NCBI GenBank assembly: GCA_003696125.1
Contig: RFHZ01000854.1
Location: 1-7,185, forward strand
From: Nitrospinota bacterium
GTDB lineage: Bacteria; Tectomicrobia; Entotheonellia; J063
Length of the DNA: 7,185 bases
Reading direction: 5' to 3'
Below are positions 1 through 6,427 of this stretch, in pieces. Both the position numbers and the translations under genes were made by a program. Each line of letters starts with the position of its first letter. Positions within the stretch are counted from its first letter, which is position 1. Below the pieces are notes generated by a model. The model saw only the letters and a program-made list of their open reading frames with translations. It was not told the origin of the DNA and made no database searches.

Positions 1-921
1 CACCAGGGCGATGCCGTTGGCGATACCGAATCCGAGATTGACAATGGCACCGGGAAAGAGCTCCAGGCTGGCACGGCGGGCGATGATCTTGCGTGCATCC
101 AGGGGGAGGCGGGGTAAGGTGGTCACCGGCTGTTTGATCTCTCCGGCGTATCCCGGGCTGTAGGAGGTCAGGTAGGTCTGGAGTTGATGCGGATCGAGCA
201 CGATGGCATCGACCAGCACGCCGGGTACCTTGACCTGTTTGGCCGGCAGGGTGCCCCGCTTGGCCAGTTGCTTGACCTGAGCGATGACGATGCCACCGGA
301 GTTATGGGCTGCGGCGGCAATGGAGAAGACCTCGCCGAAGAAGGCCTCCTGCTCCATGGTGATGTTCCCTGCTTCGTCGGCCGTGGTGCCGCGAATGAAG
401 GCCACATCGATGGGAAAGGCCTTGTAGAAGAGCCACTCTTTTCCTCCCAGGGTGACCAGCTCTACCAGGTCTTCCTGCGTGCGCCGGTTCACCTTGCCTC
501 CCCCGTAGCGGGGATCGACAAAGGTGCCGAGTCCCACATGGGTGACGAGGCCGGGTCGATGGGCGGAGATTTCGCGATAGAGTTGGGAGAGGACCCCTTG
601 CGGGAAGGAGTAAGCTTCGATCTTCTCTTCCAGGGCCAGCCGGCCGACGAGCGGGCCGTTGCCGTAGTTGCTGGTGATGCTGCGTTTGAGTAAGCCTTCC
701 TGTGCCAGGTGGCTTACCCCTTGCTTATCCCAGTCCCCGATCCCCACCGCATGGACCAGGGTCAGGTCCCGCGGTTCTCCGGTACGGCGAAAGCGCTCTG
801 CCAGGGTCTTGATGAGGAGTTCAGGGACGGCATGCCCTCCTCCTGACCCGCTGATGCAGAGCGTGGCACCACTCTTGACCAGGGCAACAGCCTGTTCCGC
901 CTCCATGAGTTTACCAGTCAC
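1..921 (-). CDS. Acyl-CoA:acetate/3-ketoacid CoA-transferase (COG4670/YdiF type), C-terminus outside window
   Basis: Moves CoA between a short acyl-CoA and a free carboxylate such as acetate, in the cytosol. I see about 307 of the roughly 520 residues usual for the family. The N-terminal half has a Gly-rich loop (SGSGGGHAVPE), then IEAYSFPQGVLSQLYRE, GLVTHVGLGTFVDPR and FPIDVAFIRGTTADEAGN, all typical of fused two-domain CoA-transferases. The second domain begins with PGAIVNLGFGIANGIALV at the window edge. The catalytic Glu normally lies a few residues further on, so it is not visible. I chose the GTG at 919-921 because AGAGGAG (930-936) lies 8 nt upstream and because the family usually starts with a short K-(V/L)-M-x-A-E segment. 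The ATG at 904-906 has no site at a proper distance. A heptamer repeat array lies upstream. The exact acyl substrate cannot be read from the sequence. Confidence 0.88.
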   Translation of the reverse strand, partial: MTGKLMEAEQAVALVKSGATLCISGSGGGHAVPELLIKTLAERFRRTGEPRDLTLVHAVGIGDWDKQGVSHLAQEGLLKRSITSNYGNGPLVGRLALEEKIEAYSFPQGVLSQLYREISAHRPGLVTHVGLGTFVDPRYGGGKVNRRTQEDLVELVTLGGKEWLFYKAFPIDVAFIRGTTADEAGNITMEQEAFFGEVFSIAAAAHNSGGIVIAQVKQLAKRGTLPAKQVKVPGVLVDAIVLDPHQLQTYLTSYSPGYAGEIKQPVTTLPRLPLDARKIIARRASLELFPGAIVNLGFGIANGIALV

Positions 922-986
922 TGACCTCTCTCCTCTTGGGAAGGACAACCCTCTGCGTAGAAGATACACCAGCCGCTCTCAGTACA

Positions 987-1015
987 AAAATACCCGAAAT
1001 TCTCTCCTGCTTCAA
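987..1015 (-). promoter_or_regulatory. Possible sigma-70 promoter for the CoA-transferase gene
   Basis: On the minus strand TTGAAG (1010-1015) is followed after exactly 17 nt by TATTTT (987-992). Each hexamer matches the consensus at four of six positions. Transcription would begin near 980 and give a leader of about 60 nt before the GTG start. The match is moderate, and it sits just downstream, in the direction of transcription, of the heptamer array. Array length could therefore affect the spacing of any upstream site, but that is inference. Confidence 0.35.
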
Positions 1016-1031
1016 CCGGTGAATCTCTTCA

Positions 1032-1157
1032 GAGTAACGAGTAATGAGTAACGAGTAATGAGTAACGAGTGATGAGTAATGAGTAATGAGTAATGAGTAA
1101 TGAGGGATGAGTAACGAGGGATGAGTAATGAGTAATGAGGGATGAGTAACGAGGGAT
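1032..1157. repeat. Heptanucleotide minisatellite, 18 perfect-length units (GAGTAAY family)
   Basis: Eighteen contiguous 7-bp units with no indels. There are four unit types: A gagtaac, B gagtaat, C gagtgat and D gagggat. Their order is A B A B A C B B B B D A D B B D A D. Units 9-13 (1088-1122) are repeated exactly as units 14-18 (1123-1157), a 35-bp tandem duplication. Units 1-5 alternate A and B, a 14-bp period. The pattern indicates growth by slippage or unequal exchange at several scales. On the minus strand the repeat has no stop codon in any frame and gives a 7-residue period (ITHYSLL-like), so the apparent reading frames across it are artefacts. A partial unit continues to 1163. Confidence 0.95.
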
Positions 1158-1162
1158 GAGTA

Positions 1163-1185
1163 GGGGCGCAGCGACGCTACGCCCT
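1163..1185. repeat. GC-rich imperfect inverted repeat at the end of the heptamer array
   Basis: GGGCG and CGCCC arms (1164-1168 and 1180-1184), a G-T wobble outside them, one C/A mismatch (1169/1179), then AGCG/CGCT (1170-1173 and 1175-1178) around a single A. As RNA the closing pair would open to a 3-nt loop. It lies about 30 nt past the stop of the flavin oxidoreductase gene and abuts the heptamer array. No T-tract follows on either strand, so an intrinsic terminator is not well supported. It could instead be a dispersed palindromic (REP-like) element, which one window cannot show. Confidence 0.55.
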
Positions 1186-1214
1186 GCCAGGTGTCTGGTA
1201 GCCGCCATATACAA

Positions 1215-2426
1215 TCATGCAGAAAAGCGGCTGAGCAGCGCTTCATCGATGGGGAGGGGAGGTTTTCCGTGCAGGATGAGTTCGGCAATGACCTTCCCTA
1301 CCATGGGGCCTTTGCCGAATCCCCCTCCTCCCAGGCCGGTGGCCAGGTAGAGGTTGGGGTATCCCTCCACCGGTCCCAGGATCAGTTGTCCATCCGGGGT
1401 AAAGGGCATCAGCCCGGCCCAGGCGCGGATGATGTTGACGTGGCGCAGAAAGGGGAAGATTTCAGCGGCGTGGCGCATGACGCTGCGGAGGCCCCGTATG
1501 GTGACCCGCTTGTCATAGCCGGCCAGTTCACGGGTGCCGCCGAAGTGGATGTTACCGGTCGGGGCCTGGTGGCCGTAGAGATGCCGGTACAGCTCGTGGC
1601 CGTTACGCGAGGTCGGGTACTCTGATGATTCGTGGACGCGGAGGGTTTCCGGATCCAGGCGGGCCAGGAGAGATTCGGCAGCCGAGATCGAGCTATGGAG
1701 GAGAGGGGGAAGGGGTTCGCTCACCCAGATCATGCCCCGCATGGGGGAGATGGGGATATCCAGTCCCAGCTTTCGGGCCAGGAAGGGGGTCCAGGCCCCG
1801 GTGGCCAGCACCACCTGCTGCGCATGGAGCTCTCCCCGGCTGGTGGAGAGACGGTACCCCTGGTCGGGGTGAGGGGTGAGGGAGTGGACCGGGGTGCAGG
1901 GATAGACTTTGGCACCCAGTTCCCGGGCACGGAGGGCAAAGCCGAGGGTGGTGCGGATCGGGTCGGCGTATCCCTGATGCGGGGTGAAGACGAGACCCAC
2001 CACCCTGGGGTTGAGGTGCGGTTCCTGTCGCAGTGCCGCCCCGCCGAGGAGGAGTTCGACCTCGTACCCCTGCTCTTGCCAGTGGGTGACCAGCCTGCTC
2101 ATGGGGGCGAGCTGGGCTTCGTGCTGGATGATGATCGAGCGTCCCGGCTGCTGAAACCCGATATCCCAGTCGAGTTCGGTAGCAAAGCGTTGGAAGATGT
2201 GGAGGGAGCCCATCTGGAGGCGGTTATTCAGGTGGAAGGTGCGACTCTCTCCCATGCCCCCTACCTCCCCGCTGTTCGCTCCCGACGCTTCACCGGCCAG
2301 GGCATGGCGCTCGAGCAGGGCAACGTGACGGCCGGACTGGGCCAGGAAATAGGTGGTGGCGGTGCCGGCGATGCCGCCACCGATCACGGCGATCTCTGTT
2401 TCGGTGATCCATGCAGGGATGTGCAT
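1215..2426 (-). CDS. FAD-dependent oxidoreductase, DAO family (sarcosine/glycine oxidase-like)
   Basis: A 403-residue flavoprotein that probably oxidises an amine or N-substituted amino acid to the imine, in the cytosol. The N-terminal Rossmann fold has G16-x-G18-x-x-G21 (VIGGGIAG), followed by an acidic residue at the end of the second strand (LLER, E39) that would bind the FAD ribose. ASGANSGEVGG (48-58) fits the pyrophosphate-contacting segment of DAO proteins. YADPIRTTLGFALRARELGAKVY and VVLATGAWTPFL are typical mid-protein signatures. The C-terminus has RAWAGLMPFTPDG and ATGLGGGGFGKGPMVGK, the family's flavin-closing motif. The length suits sarcosine oxidase beta, glycine oxidase and HcnC-like members. 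The start at 2426 is supported by AGGAG 6 nt upstream. No partner subunit gene is adjacent, so a stand-alone enzyme is likely. The substrate is undetermined. Confidence 0.9.
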   Translation of the reverse strand: MHIPAWITETEIAVIGGGIAGTATTYFLAQSGRHVALLERHALAGEASGANSGEVGGMGESRTFHLNNRLQMGSLHIFQRFATELDWDIGFQQPGRSIIIQHEAQLAPMSRLVTHWQEQGYEVELLLGGAALRQEPHLNPRVVGLVFTPHQGYADPIRTTLGFALRARELGAKVYPCTPVHSLTPHPDQGYRLSTSRGELHAQQVVLATGAWTPFLARKLGLDIPISPMRGMIWVSEPLPPLLHSSISAAESLLARLDPETLRVHESSEYPTSRNGHELYRHLYGHQAPTGNIHFGGTRELAGYDKRVTIRGLRSVMRHAAEIFPFLRHVNIIRAWAGLMPFTPDGQLILGPVEGYPNLYLATGLGGGGFGKGPMVGKVIAELILHGKPPLPIDEALLSRFSA

Positions 2427-2468
2427 AACTCTCTCCTGGGAAGAAGGTGAAAAGAAAGACCGATGCCT

Positions 2469-2496
2469 AGTGTAGCTGCTCGTGGGAAAAAGTCAA
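2469..2496 (-). promoter_or_regulatory. Sigma-70-type promoter of the DAO-family oxidoreductase gene
   Basis: On the minus strand TTGACT (2491-2496) and TACACT (2469-2474) are separated by 16 nt. The -35 box matches five of six positions and the -10 box four of six, including the first two and last positions. Transcription would start near 2462 and leave a short leader of about 35 nt carrying the AGGAG ribosome site. The rest of the divergent gap, 2497-2656, shows no convincing promoter for the plus-strand genes. It holds only a small CCCGG-N6-CCGGG dyad at 2616-2631. Confidence 0.6.
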
Positions 2497-2656
2497 GGAG
2501 GATCCTGCCGTTCCCTCTGCCCGGAATCCCGATCCATCCCTGTGCACCTGGCACGGATACTGCAGGGAGAACCAGGGAGAGAAGCGTTGCGCAATTGATG
2601 TCTCACCCCTGGTATCCCGGGTGTAACCGGGACTGGCATTGTAGACAGGTGTCGAT

Positions 2657-2869
2657 ATGAACAGCCCAGAACAGGTCTGGATCAAGAGTCCCATCATCGT
2701 CAAGGTGTGTCGTGTGCATAAAAAATTCTGGCGGCGAAGAGAATGGCTTGATCTTCCTGACGACTTTCTGGCAGAATTAGAGACCCTGGGAGAGGTGAAA
2801 ATAATACACCAGGAATGCAAAGATTGCATCGAGTCGGCCCAGAGAGGCATGGATGTCTGTACCTGGTAG
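2657..2869 (+). CDS. Small Cys/His protein (70 aa), possible zinc-binding
   Basis: An unrecognised 70-residue protein with no signal peptide or membrane segment. It contains VCRVHKKFW (C18, H21), a tryptophan-containing middle (REWLDLP) and HQECKDC (H51, C54, C57), so a C-x2-H plus C-x2-C zinc site is possible. The arrangement resembles the short CxxC...W...sHGICPdC module often attached to bacterial sensor kinases and response regulators, with His in place of the second Cys. That likeness is from memory of the pattern, not from a search. The ATG has an AGGTG 5 nt upstream. The PHP gene begins 43 bp after its stop on the same strand, which suggests co-transcription. A longer open frame on the opposite strand here lacks recognisable features, and I regard it as spurious. 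Confidence 0.6.
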   Translation: MNSPEQVWIKSPIIVKVCRVHKKFWRRREWLDLPDDFLAELETLGEVKIIHQECKDCIESAQRGMDVCTW

Positions 2870-2912
2870 CCGGCCTGCTATGCGCTGGAATACAGGGAGG
2901 AAATGGATATAG

Positions 2913-3677
2913 ATGCCCCTTTTAAAAGTGGAGTTGCATGCGCATGCCATGGAGGATCCTTATGATCGCGGGATTCGCTATTCGGCTCGACAACTGATCG
3001 ATCGTGTGGTGGAACAGAAGTTTGATGTGCTGGCCCTCACCTTGCACGGTCAGCCTTATTATCCGGAGGCGCTGGAGCGGTACGCGGCAGAGCAGGGCCT
3101 GCTCCTCATCCCCGGAGTTGAGGCCTATATCGAGGGACGCCATATCCTGCTCTACAATTTTGACTTCTCTACGCAGAGGTTGCGTAGCTTTGAGGATATC
3201 CGCCGTCACCAGAACGAGGAGACGCTGGTCATTGCCCCGCATCCCTATTATCCGGGATCGAGTTGCCTCCACTCGCTGCTGGAGCGGCACATAGACCTCT
3301 TTGATGCCGTTGAGTACTGCCATTTCTACCTCTCCTATTTCAATCCCTTTAACCGGCGGGCAGAGGAGATAGCACGGCGTTTCCATCTGCCCCTGGTAGG
3401 GACATCTGATATCCACCATCTCTGGCAGATCGGCTGGACCTATAGCCTGGTGGAGGGAGAAAAGAGTGTACCTGGTGTCATTGAGGCGATCAAGAGGGGT
3501 CGCGTTCAGGTCGTGACCCGGCCCCTCCCCTCCTCCCTGGTGTTACGGCGCCTGGGAGCGGATCTGCGCGGGGGAGTAGGGCGGGCCTGTGGGCGTTTTG
3601 CTCGCGCCCGTTCCTGGCGACTGCGGGGAGCGGTCAGGGAAGAAGCTCGCTCGATGGTCAAGAGCAGGTACTGGTAG
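2913..3677 (+). CDS. PHP-domain metal-dependent phosphoesterase-like protein (COG0613 type)
   Basis: A 254-residue protein of the PHP (polymerase and histidinol phosphatase) superfamily, whose members hydrolyse phosphoesters with a cluster of two or three metal ions. Expected ligands appear in order: H9-A-H11 (ELHAHAMED), H45 in LALTLHG, E70 in IPGVEAY, H110 in VIAPHPYYP, H137 in VEYCHF, and D166-I-H168 in VGTSDIHH. The usual TDH triplet is TLH here, so the Asp is L44 while the metal-binding His is kept. The core ends near residue 200. A basic tail of about 50 residues follows, rich in Arg and of unknown role. The start at 2913 has GGGAGG at 2895-2900, 12 nt away, which is rather long. The nearby ATG at 2903 is in another frame and soon meets a stop. 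The substrate is unknown. It sits 51 bp before the MaoC-like gene, probably in one transcript. Confidence 0.85.
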   Translation: MPLLKVELHAHAMEDPYDRGIRYSARQLIDRVVEQKFDVLALTLHGQPYYPEALERYAAEQGLLLIPGVEAYIEGRHILLYNFDFSTQRLRSFEDIRRHQNEETLVIAPHPYYPGSSCLHSLLERHIDLFDAVEYCHFYLSYFNPFNRRAEEIARRFHLPLVGTSDIHHLWQIGWTYSLVEGEKSVPGVIEAIKRGRVQVVTRPLPSSLVLRRLGADLRGGVGRACGRFARARSWRLRGAVREEARSMVKSRYW

Positions 3678-3728
3678 CGTTAAGGTGGTGATCGGTTTGG
3701 CACAGAGGGCCTGTAGAAAGGAGGGGAG

Positions 3729-4196
3729 ATGCAGGGGAAGTTCTTTGAGGATTTTACCGTGGGGGAGAAGATCTCTACCCTGTCCCGTACCGTCACCGAG
3801 ACCGATATCGTCAATTTTGTCTGCCTGGTAGGGATCACCGAAGAGCTCTTTACCAGCATCGAGTACATCCGTAACCGCAGCCTCTTCAAGGATCGGATCG
3901 CACCAGGGACACTCATCTTTGCCCTGGCCGAAGGGTTGACCATGCAGACCGGGATCCTGCACGATACCGGTCTCGCCTTCCTGGGGTTAAAGGATCTCCG
4001 CATCCCGGCACCGGTCTATAAGGACGATACCATTCGTGTGGAGATCGAGGTGGTAGAGAAGCGGGAGACGCGCAAGCCGGATCGGGGGGTGGTAACGTTT
4101 GTTCATCGTGTGCAGAATCAGCGAGGCGAAGTGGTGATGGAGTATACCATTACGCGCATGATGCGGCGAAGGGGGGAAGAGCAAGGTAAGGATTGA
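3729..4196 (+). CDS. MaoC-like hot-dog domain protein lacking the hydratase Asp/His
   Basis: A 155-residue single hot-dog protein resembling MaoC/(R)-specific enoyl-CoA hydratases. KFFEDFTVGEKI at the N-terminus, IAPGTLIFALAEGLTMQTG (58-76) and LGLKDLRIPAPVYKDDTIRVEIEV (85-108) follow the family layout. True hydratases such as PhaJ carry G-D-x-N-P-x-H, where Asp and His are catalytic. The aligned stretch here is G35-I-T-E-E-L-F41, so both catalytic residues are replaced by I36 and F41. Enoyl-CoA hydration by the usual mechanism is therefore unlikely. It may bind acyl-CoA, act as a thioesterase-like or structural protein, or use other residues. The start is well supported by AAAGGAGG (3717-3724) 4 nt upstream. 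It is the last gene of the plus-strand unit and meets a GC-rich stem-loop after its stop. Confidence 0.82.
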   Translation: MQGKFFEDFTVGEKISTLSRTVTETDIVNFVCLVGITEELFTSIEYIRNRSLFKDRIAPGTLIFALAEGLTMQTGILHDTGLAFLGLKDLRIPAPVYKDDTIRVEIEVVEKRETRKPDRGVVTFVHRVQNQRGEVVMEYTITRMMRRRGEEQGKD

Positions 4197-4223
4197 GGCT
4201 CGCAAAGGAGCAAGGGGAAAGAG

Positions 4224-4255
4224 GGGCAGGGGGAGCATTTCCTCTCCCCCTGCCC
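4224..4255. terminator. Stem-loop between convergent MaoC-like and groEL genes
   Basis: A perfect 12-bp inverted repeat, GGGCAGGGGGAG (4224-4235) and its complement (4244-4255), with an 8-nt loop. It lies in the 71-bp gap between the two converging stop codons. There is no run of T after the stem on the plus strand. On the minus strand only a mixed CTCTTTCCCCTT follows. It is most likely a bidirectional terminator or transcript-end stabiliser, and the lack of a clean T-tract leaves the mechanism open. Confidence 0.7.
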
Positions 4256-4267
4256 GACCAGTCCGGC

Positions 4268-5902
4268 TTAGTACTCGAGGTCACCCATGTCGTGGCTGTG
4301 CGGTGCGCCCGCCTTCTCCTTCTTCTCTTCCGGCACCTCGGTGATCAGCGCCTCGGTGGTCAGCATGAGCGCCGCGATGCTGGCCGCATTCTGCAGCGCA
4401 ATGCGGGAGACCTTCACCGGATCGATCACCCCGGCTGCGACCAGGTCTTCATAGGTGTCGGTGGCCACGTTGTACCCGAAATTCCCCTCTTCTTCCTTTA
4501 CCTTCTGCACCACGATCGATCCTTCCAGGCCGGCGTTGGCCACCAGTTGTCGCAGCGGCTCTTCCAGGGCGCGCTTGACGATGTTTACCCCGATCTGCTC
4601 GTCACCGGGGAGTTCCAGTTTCTCCAGGGCAGGTAAGGCCCGGATGTAGGCCACGCCTCCACCCGGAACGATCCCTTCTTCCACGGCGGCCCGGGTGGCG
4701 TTGAGCGCATCCTCTACCCGCGCCTTCTTCTCCTTCATCTCCGTCTCCGTGGCGGCACCGACCTTGATCACCGCCACTCCGCCGACCAGTTTGGCCAGCC
4801 GTTCCTGCAGCTTTTCCCGGTCATAGTCCGAGGTGGTCTCCTCGATCTGGAGCCGGATCTGTTTGACCCGTCCTTCGATATCCTCCGGTTTTCCTGCTCC
4901 CTCTACGATGGTGGTGTTATCCTTATCGATGGTGACACGGCGGGCCTGTCCGAGATCTTCCAGGGTCAGGTTCTCCAGCTTGATGCCCAGGTCTTCCGAG
5001 ATCATCTTCCCACCGGTCAGGATGGCGATGTCTTGCAGCATGGCCTTGCGGCGATCACCATAGCCGGGAGCCTTGACCGCAGCGCACTTGAGCGTTCCCC
5101 GTAGCTTGTTCACCACCAGGGTGGCCAGCGCTTCCCCTTCCACATCCTCGGCGATCACCAGCAGCGGTTTCCCGGAGCGTGCCACCTTCTCCAGGAGGGG
5201 GAGGAGGTCTTTCATCACGCTGATCTTCTTCTCATGGATCAGGATATAGGTATCCTCCAGCACCGCCTCCATCTTCTCCGGGTCGGTGACGAAGTACGGG
5301 GAGAGGTAGCCGCGGTCGAACTGCATTCCCTCCACCACTTCGAGGGAGGTCTCGATCCCCTTGGCCTCTTCCACCGTGATCACGCCATCCTTACCCACCT
5401 TCTCCATCGCTTCCGCGATCAGATCACCGATGACCTGGTCCCCGTTGGCCGAGATGGTACCGACCTGGGAGATCTCCTTCTTATCTTTGACCGGCTTGCT
5501 CAGCTTTTTCAGCTCTTCCACCACCGTCTCGACCGCATGTTCGATGCCGCGTTTGATGGCCATGGGGTTGGCCCCTGCGGTCACGTTTTTCAGTCCTTCC
5601 CGGTAGATCGCCTCTGCCAGCACGGTGGCCGTGGTGGTCCCATCTCCGGCCACATCACTGGTCTTGGAGGCGACTTCGCGGACCATCTGGGCACCCATGT
5701 TTTCGTAGCGGTCTTCCAGTTCGATCTCCTTGGCCACCGTTACGCCGTCTTTGGTGATGGTAGGCGAGCCCCACTTTTTGTCGAGGACCACGTTACGACC
5801 TTTGGGACCCAGGGTCACCTTGACCGCCTTGCTCAGCTTCTCTACGCCTTGCAGGATCTCCTGTCGGGCTGCTTCGCGAAATACGAGTTGTTTTGCCGGC
5901 AT
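4268..5902 (-). CDS. groEL: Chaperonin GroEL (Hsp60)
   Basis: A 544-residue 60-kDa chaperonin subunit. It forms the double-ring cage that folds cytosolic proteins with ATP and GroES. Near-invariant segments are seen: [19 protein letters not shown] (28-46), [13 protein letters not shown] with D52, [15 protein letters not shown] with D87, and [19 protein letters not shown] with the ATPase Asp near residue 398. The numbering stays level with E. coli GroEL through the N-terminal ATP site. The C-terminus does not have the usual Gly-Gly-Met repeats. It ends [13 protein letters not shown], a short acidic tail with two His. The start has AAAGGAG (5913-5919) 10 nt upstream. The gene follows groES by 25 bp on the same strand, the standard operon order, and would be transcribed from the sigma-54 promoter at 6310-6325. 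Confidence 0.99.
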   Translation of the reverse strand: MPAKQLVFREAARQEILQGVEKLSKAVKVTLGPKGRNVVLDKKWGSPTITKDGVTVAKEIELEDRYENMGAQMVREVASKTSDVAGDGTTTATVLAEAIYREGLKNVTAGANPMAIKRGIEHAVETVVEELKKLSKPVKDKKEISQVGTISANGDQVIGDLIAEAMEKVGKDGVITVEEAKGIETSLEVVEGMQFDRGYLSPYFVTDPEKMEAVLEDTYILIHEKKISVMKDLLPLLEKVARSGKPLLVIAEDVEGEALATLVVNKLRGTLKCAAVKAPGYGDRRKAMLQDIAILTGGKMISEDLGIKLENLTLEDLGQARRVTIDKDNTTIVEGAGKPEDIEGRVKQIRLQIEETTSDYDREKLQERLAKLVGGVAVIKVGAATETEMKEKKARVEDALNATRAAVEEGIVPGGGVAYIRALPALEKLELPGDEQIGVNIVKRALEEPLRQLVANAGLEGSIVVQKVKEEEGNFGYNVATDTYEDLVAAGVIDPVKVSRIALQNAASIAALMLTTEALITEVPEEKKEKAGAPHSHDMGDLEY

Positions 5903-5927
5903 TGCTCTCTCACTCCTTTCTATTGAC

Positions 5928-6215
5928 CTATTTGAGAATCGCTAGCACATCATCTTCCCGCAAGATAACACACTCTTCCCCGTTCAGTTTCACTTCCGTT
6001 CCCGCGTACTTGCTCATCAGGATCTTATCCCCTTCTTTGACCTCCATCGGGATGCGTTTGCCGTCATCGGTGAGCCGGCCCGGCCCTACGGCCAGGACCT
6101 CTCCCTGTTGTGGCTTTTCCTTGGCCGTATCCGGGATGATGATGCCACCCCGTTTGACCTCTTCCTCTTCGATCCGCTTGACTAAGATCCGGTCAGCGAG
6201 CGGTTTTACCTTCAT
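5928..6215 (-). CDS. groES: Co-chaperonin GroES (Hsp10)
   Basis: A 95-residue subunit of the heptameric lid that caps Gro[21 protein letters not shown] starts the beta-barrel. The mobile loop spans about residues 16-33, with the GroEL-binding hydrophobic tripeptide as III in [26 protein letters not shown], the roof-loop region, [13 protein letters not shown] and the final [10 protein letters not shown] are all typical. Length and sequence are normal for the family. The start is supported by AAAGGAGG (6224-6231) with 8 nt spacing. It is first in the groES-groEL operon, with an approximately 85-nt leader if transcription begins from the sigma-54 promoter upstream. Confidence 0.99.
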   Translation of the reverse strand: MKVKPLADRILVKRIEEEEVKRGGIIIPDTAKEKPQQGEVLAVGPGRLTDDGKRIPMEVKEGDKILMSKYAGTEVKLNGEECVILREDDVLAILK

Positions 6216-6309
6216 CTTTTTTTCCTCCTTTCTTCTGCTCTAGAATACTCCTGGCGCCTTATTATCACTCCTCGAGTTCGCTTCATCGTGAAGTCCCGCT
6301 CTGGAAAAA

Positions 6310-6325
6310 AGCAATTCGTGTGCCA
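6310..6325 (-). promoter_or_regulatory. Sigma-54 (-24/-12) promoter of the groES-groEL operon
   Basis: On the minus strand TGGCAC (6320-6325), five bases, then TTGCT (6310-6314). GG and GC are separated by exactly 10 nt, as sigma-54 requires, and both boxes fit the TGGCAC-N5-TTGCW consensus. A T-run follows the -12 box. Start of transcription is expected near 6299, about 85 nt before the groES ATG. The promoter points at groES, lies in non-coding DNA and is preceded by a sigma-54 activator gene. No sigma-70 promoter of similar quality and no CIRCE operator is visible here. Confidence 0.8.
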
Positions 6326-6409
6326 TGGGAAAGAGGAGGCGCGATGCCGCCTGGAAAAGGGTCTACGGGGAGTCCCTCCTCTCTGCCGCTACCCGAAGAC
6401 GGGCCGGAC

Positions 6410-6425
6410 TTTGCCCAAATGGCAG
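6410..6425. promoter_or_regulatory. Putative activator-binding site, proximal copy (16-bp repeat)
   Basis: TTTGCCCAAATGGCAG, identical to the copy at 6511-6526. It contains the dyad TGCC-N5-GGCA and, overlapping it, TTTG-N2-CAAA. It lies about 85-100 bp upstream of the -24 element, the usual distance for an enhancer bound by a sigma-54 activator. The binding protein is inferred to be the product of the adjacent upstream gene, with no direct evidence. Confidence 0.55.
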
Positions 6426-6427
6426 GC

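Noticed and set aside
911-1288. Minus-strand open frames across the heptamer array (ITHYSLL-like repeats)
   Set aside because: A 7-bp repeat without stops on one strand gives long open frames automatically in all three frames. There is no ribosome site or recognisable protein, and the frames overlap the end of the oxidoreductase gene.
1632-2450. 272-residue plus-strand open frame opposite the oxidoreductase
   Set aside because: It is a shadow of the well-supported DAO-family gene on the other strand. Its translation is low-complexity, Gly/Pro/Glu-rich and matches no family.
2604-2631. Dyads in the divergent gap (CACCC...GGGTG and CCCGG-N6-CCGGG) as a riboswitch or attenuator
   Set aside because: Only 5-bp stems, mutually exclusive, with no T-tract or known aptamer features. 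This is too weak to call.
2467-2850. 127-residue minus-strand open frame opposite the small Cys/His gene
   Set aside because: It would overlap the oxidoreductase promoter and the plus-strand gene, and it shows no domain signature. The plus frame has a ribosome site and good spacing to the next gene.
5234-5926. 230-residue plus-strand open frame opposite groEL
   Set aside because: It is an antisense shadow of groEL. His/Leu/Asp-rich translation comes from the complement of GroEL codons.
6262-6270. CIRCE-like half site (GAGTGATAA on the minus strand, 8 of 9 to GAGTGCTAA) in the groES leader
   Set aside because: The partner half TTAGCACTC should lie 9 nt upstream, but the bases there match at only about three of nine positions. 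A single half site is not a CIRCE operator.
6261-6292. Possible sigma-70 promoter for groES using GATAAT (6261-6266)
   Set aside because: No acceptable -35 box occurs at 16-18 nt. The hexamer at 17 nt is ACGATG, and TTCACG is 20 nt away. The sigma-54 element is far better.
6281-6293. CTTCA-TCG-TGAAG inverted repeat in the groES leader
   Set aside because: A 5-bp stem with a 3-nt loop is common by chance. It is not placed to mask the ribosome site, so an RNA thermometer is not supported.
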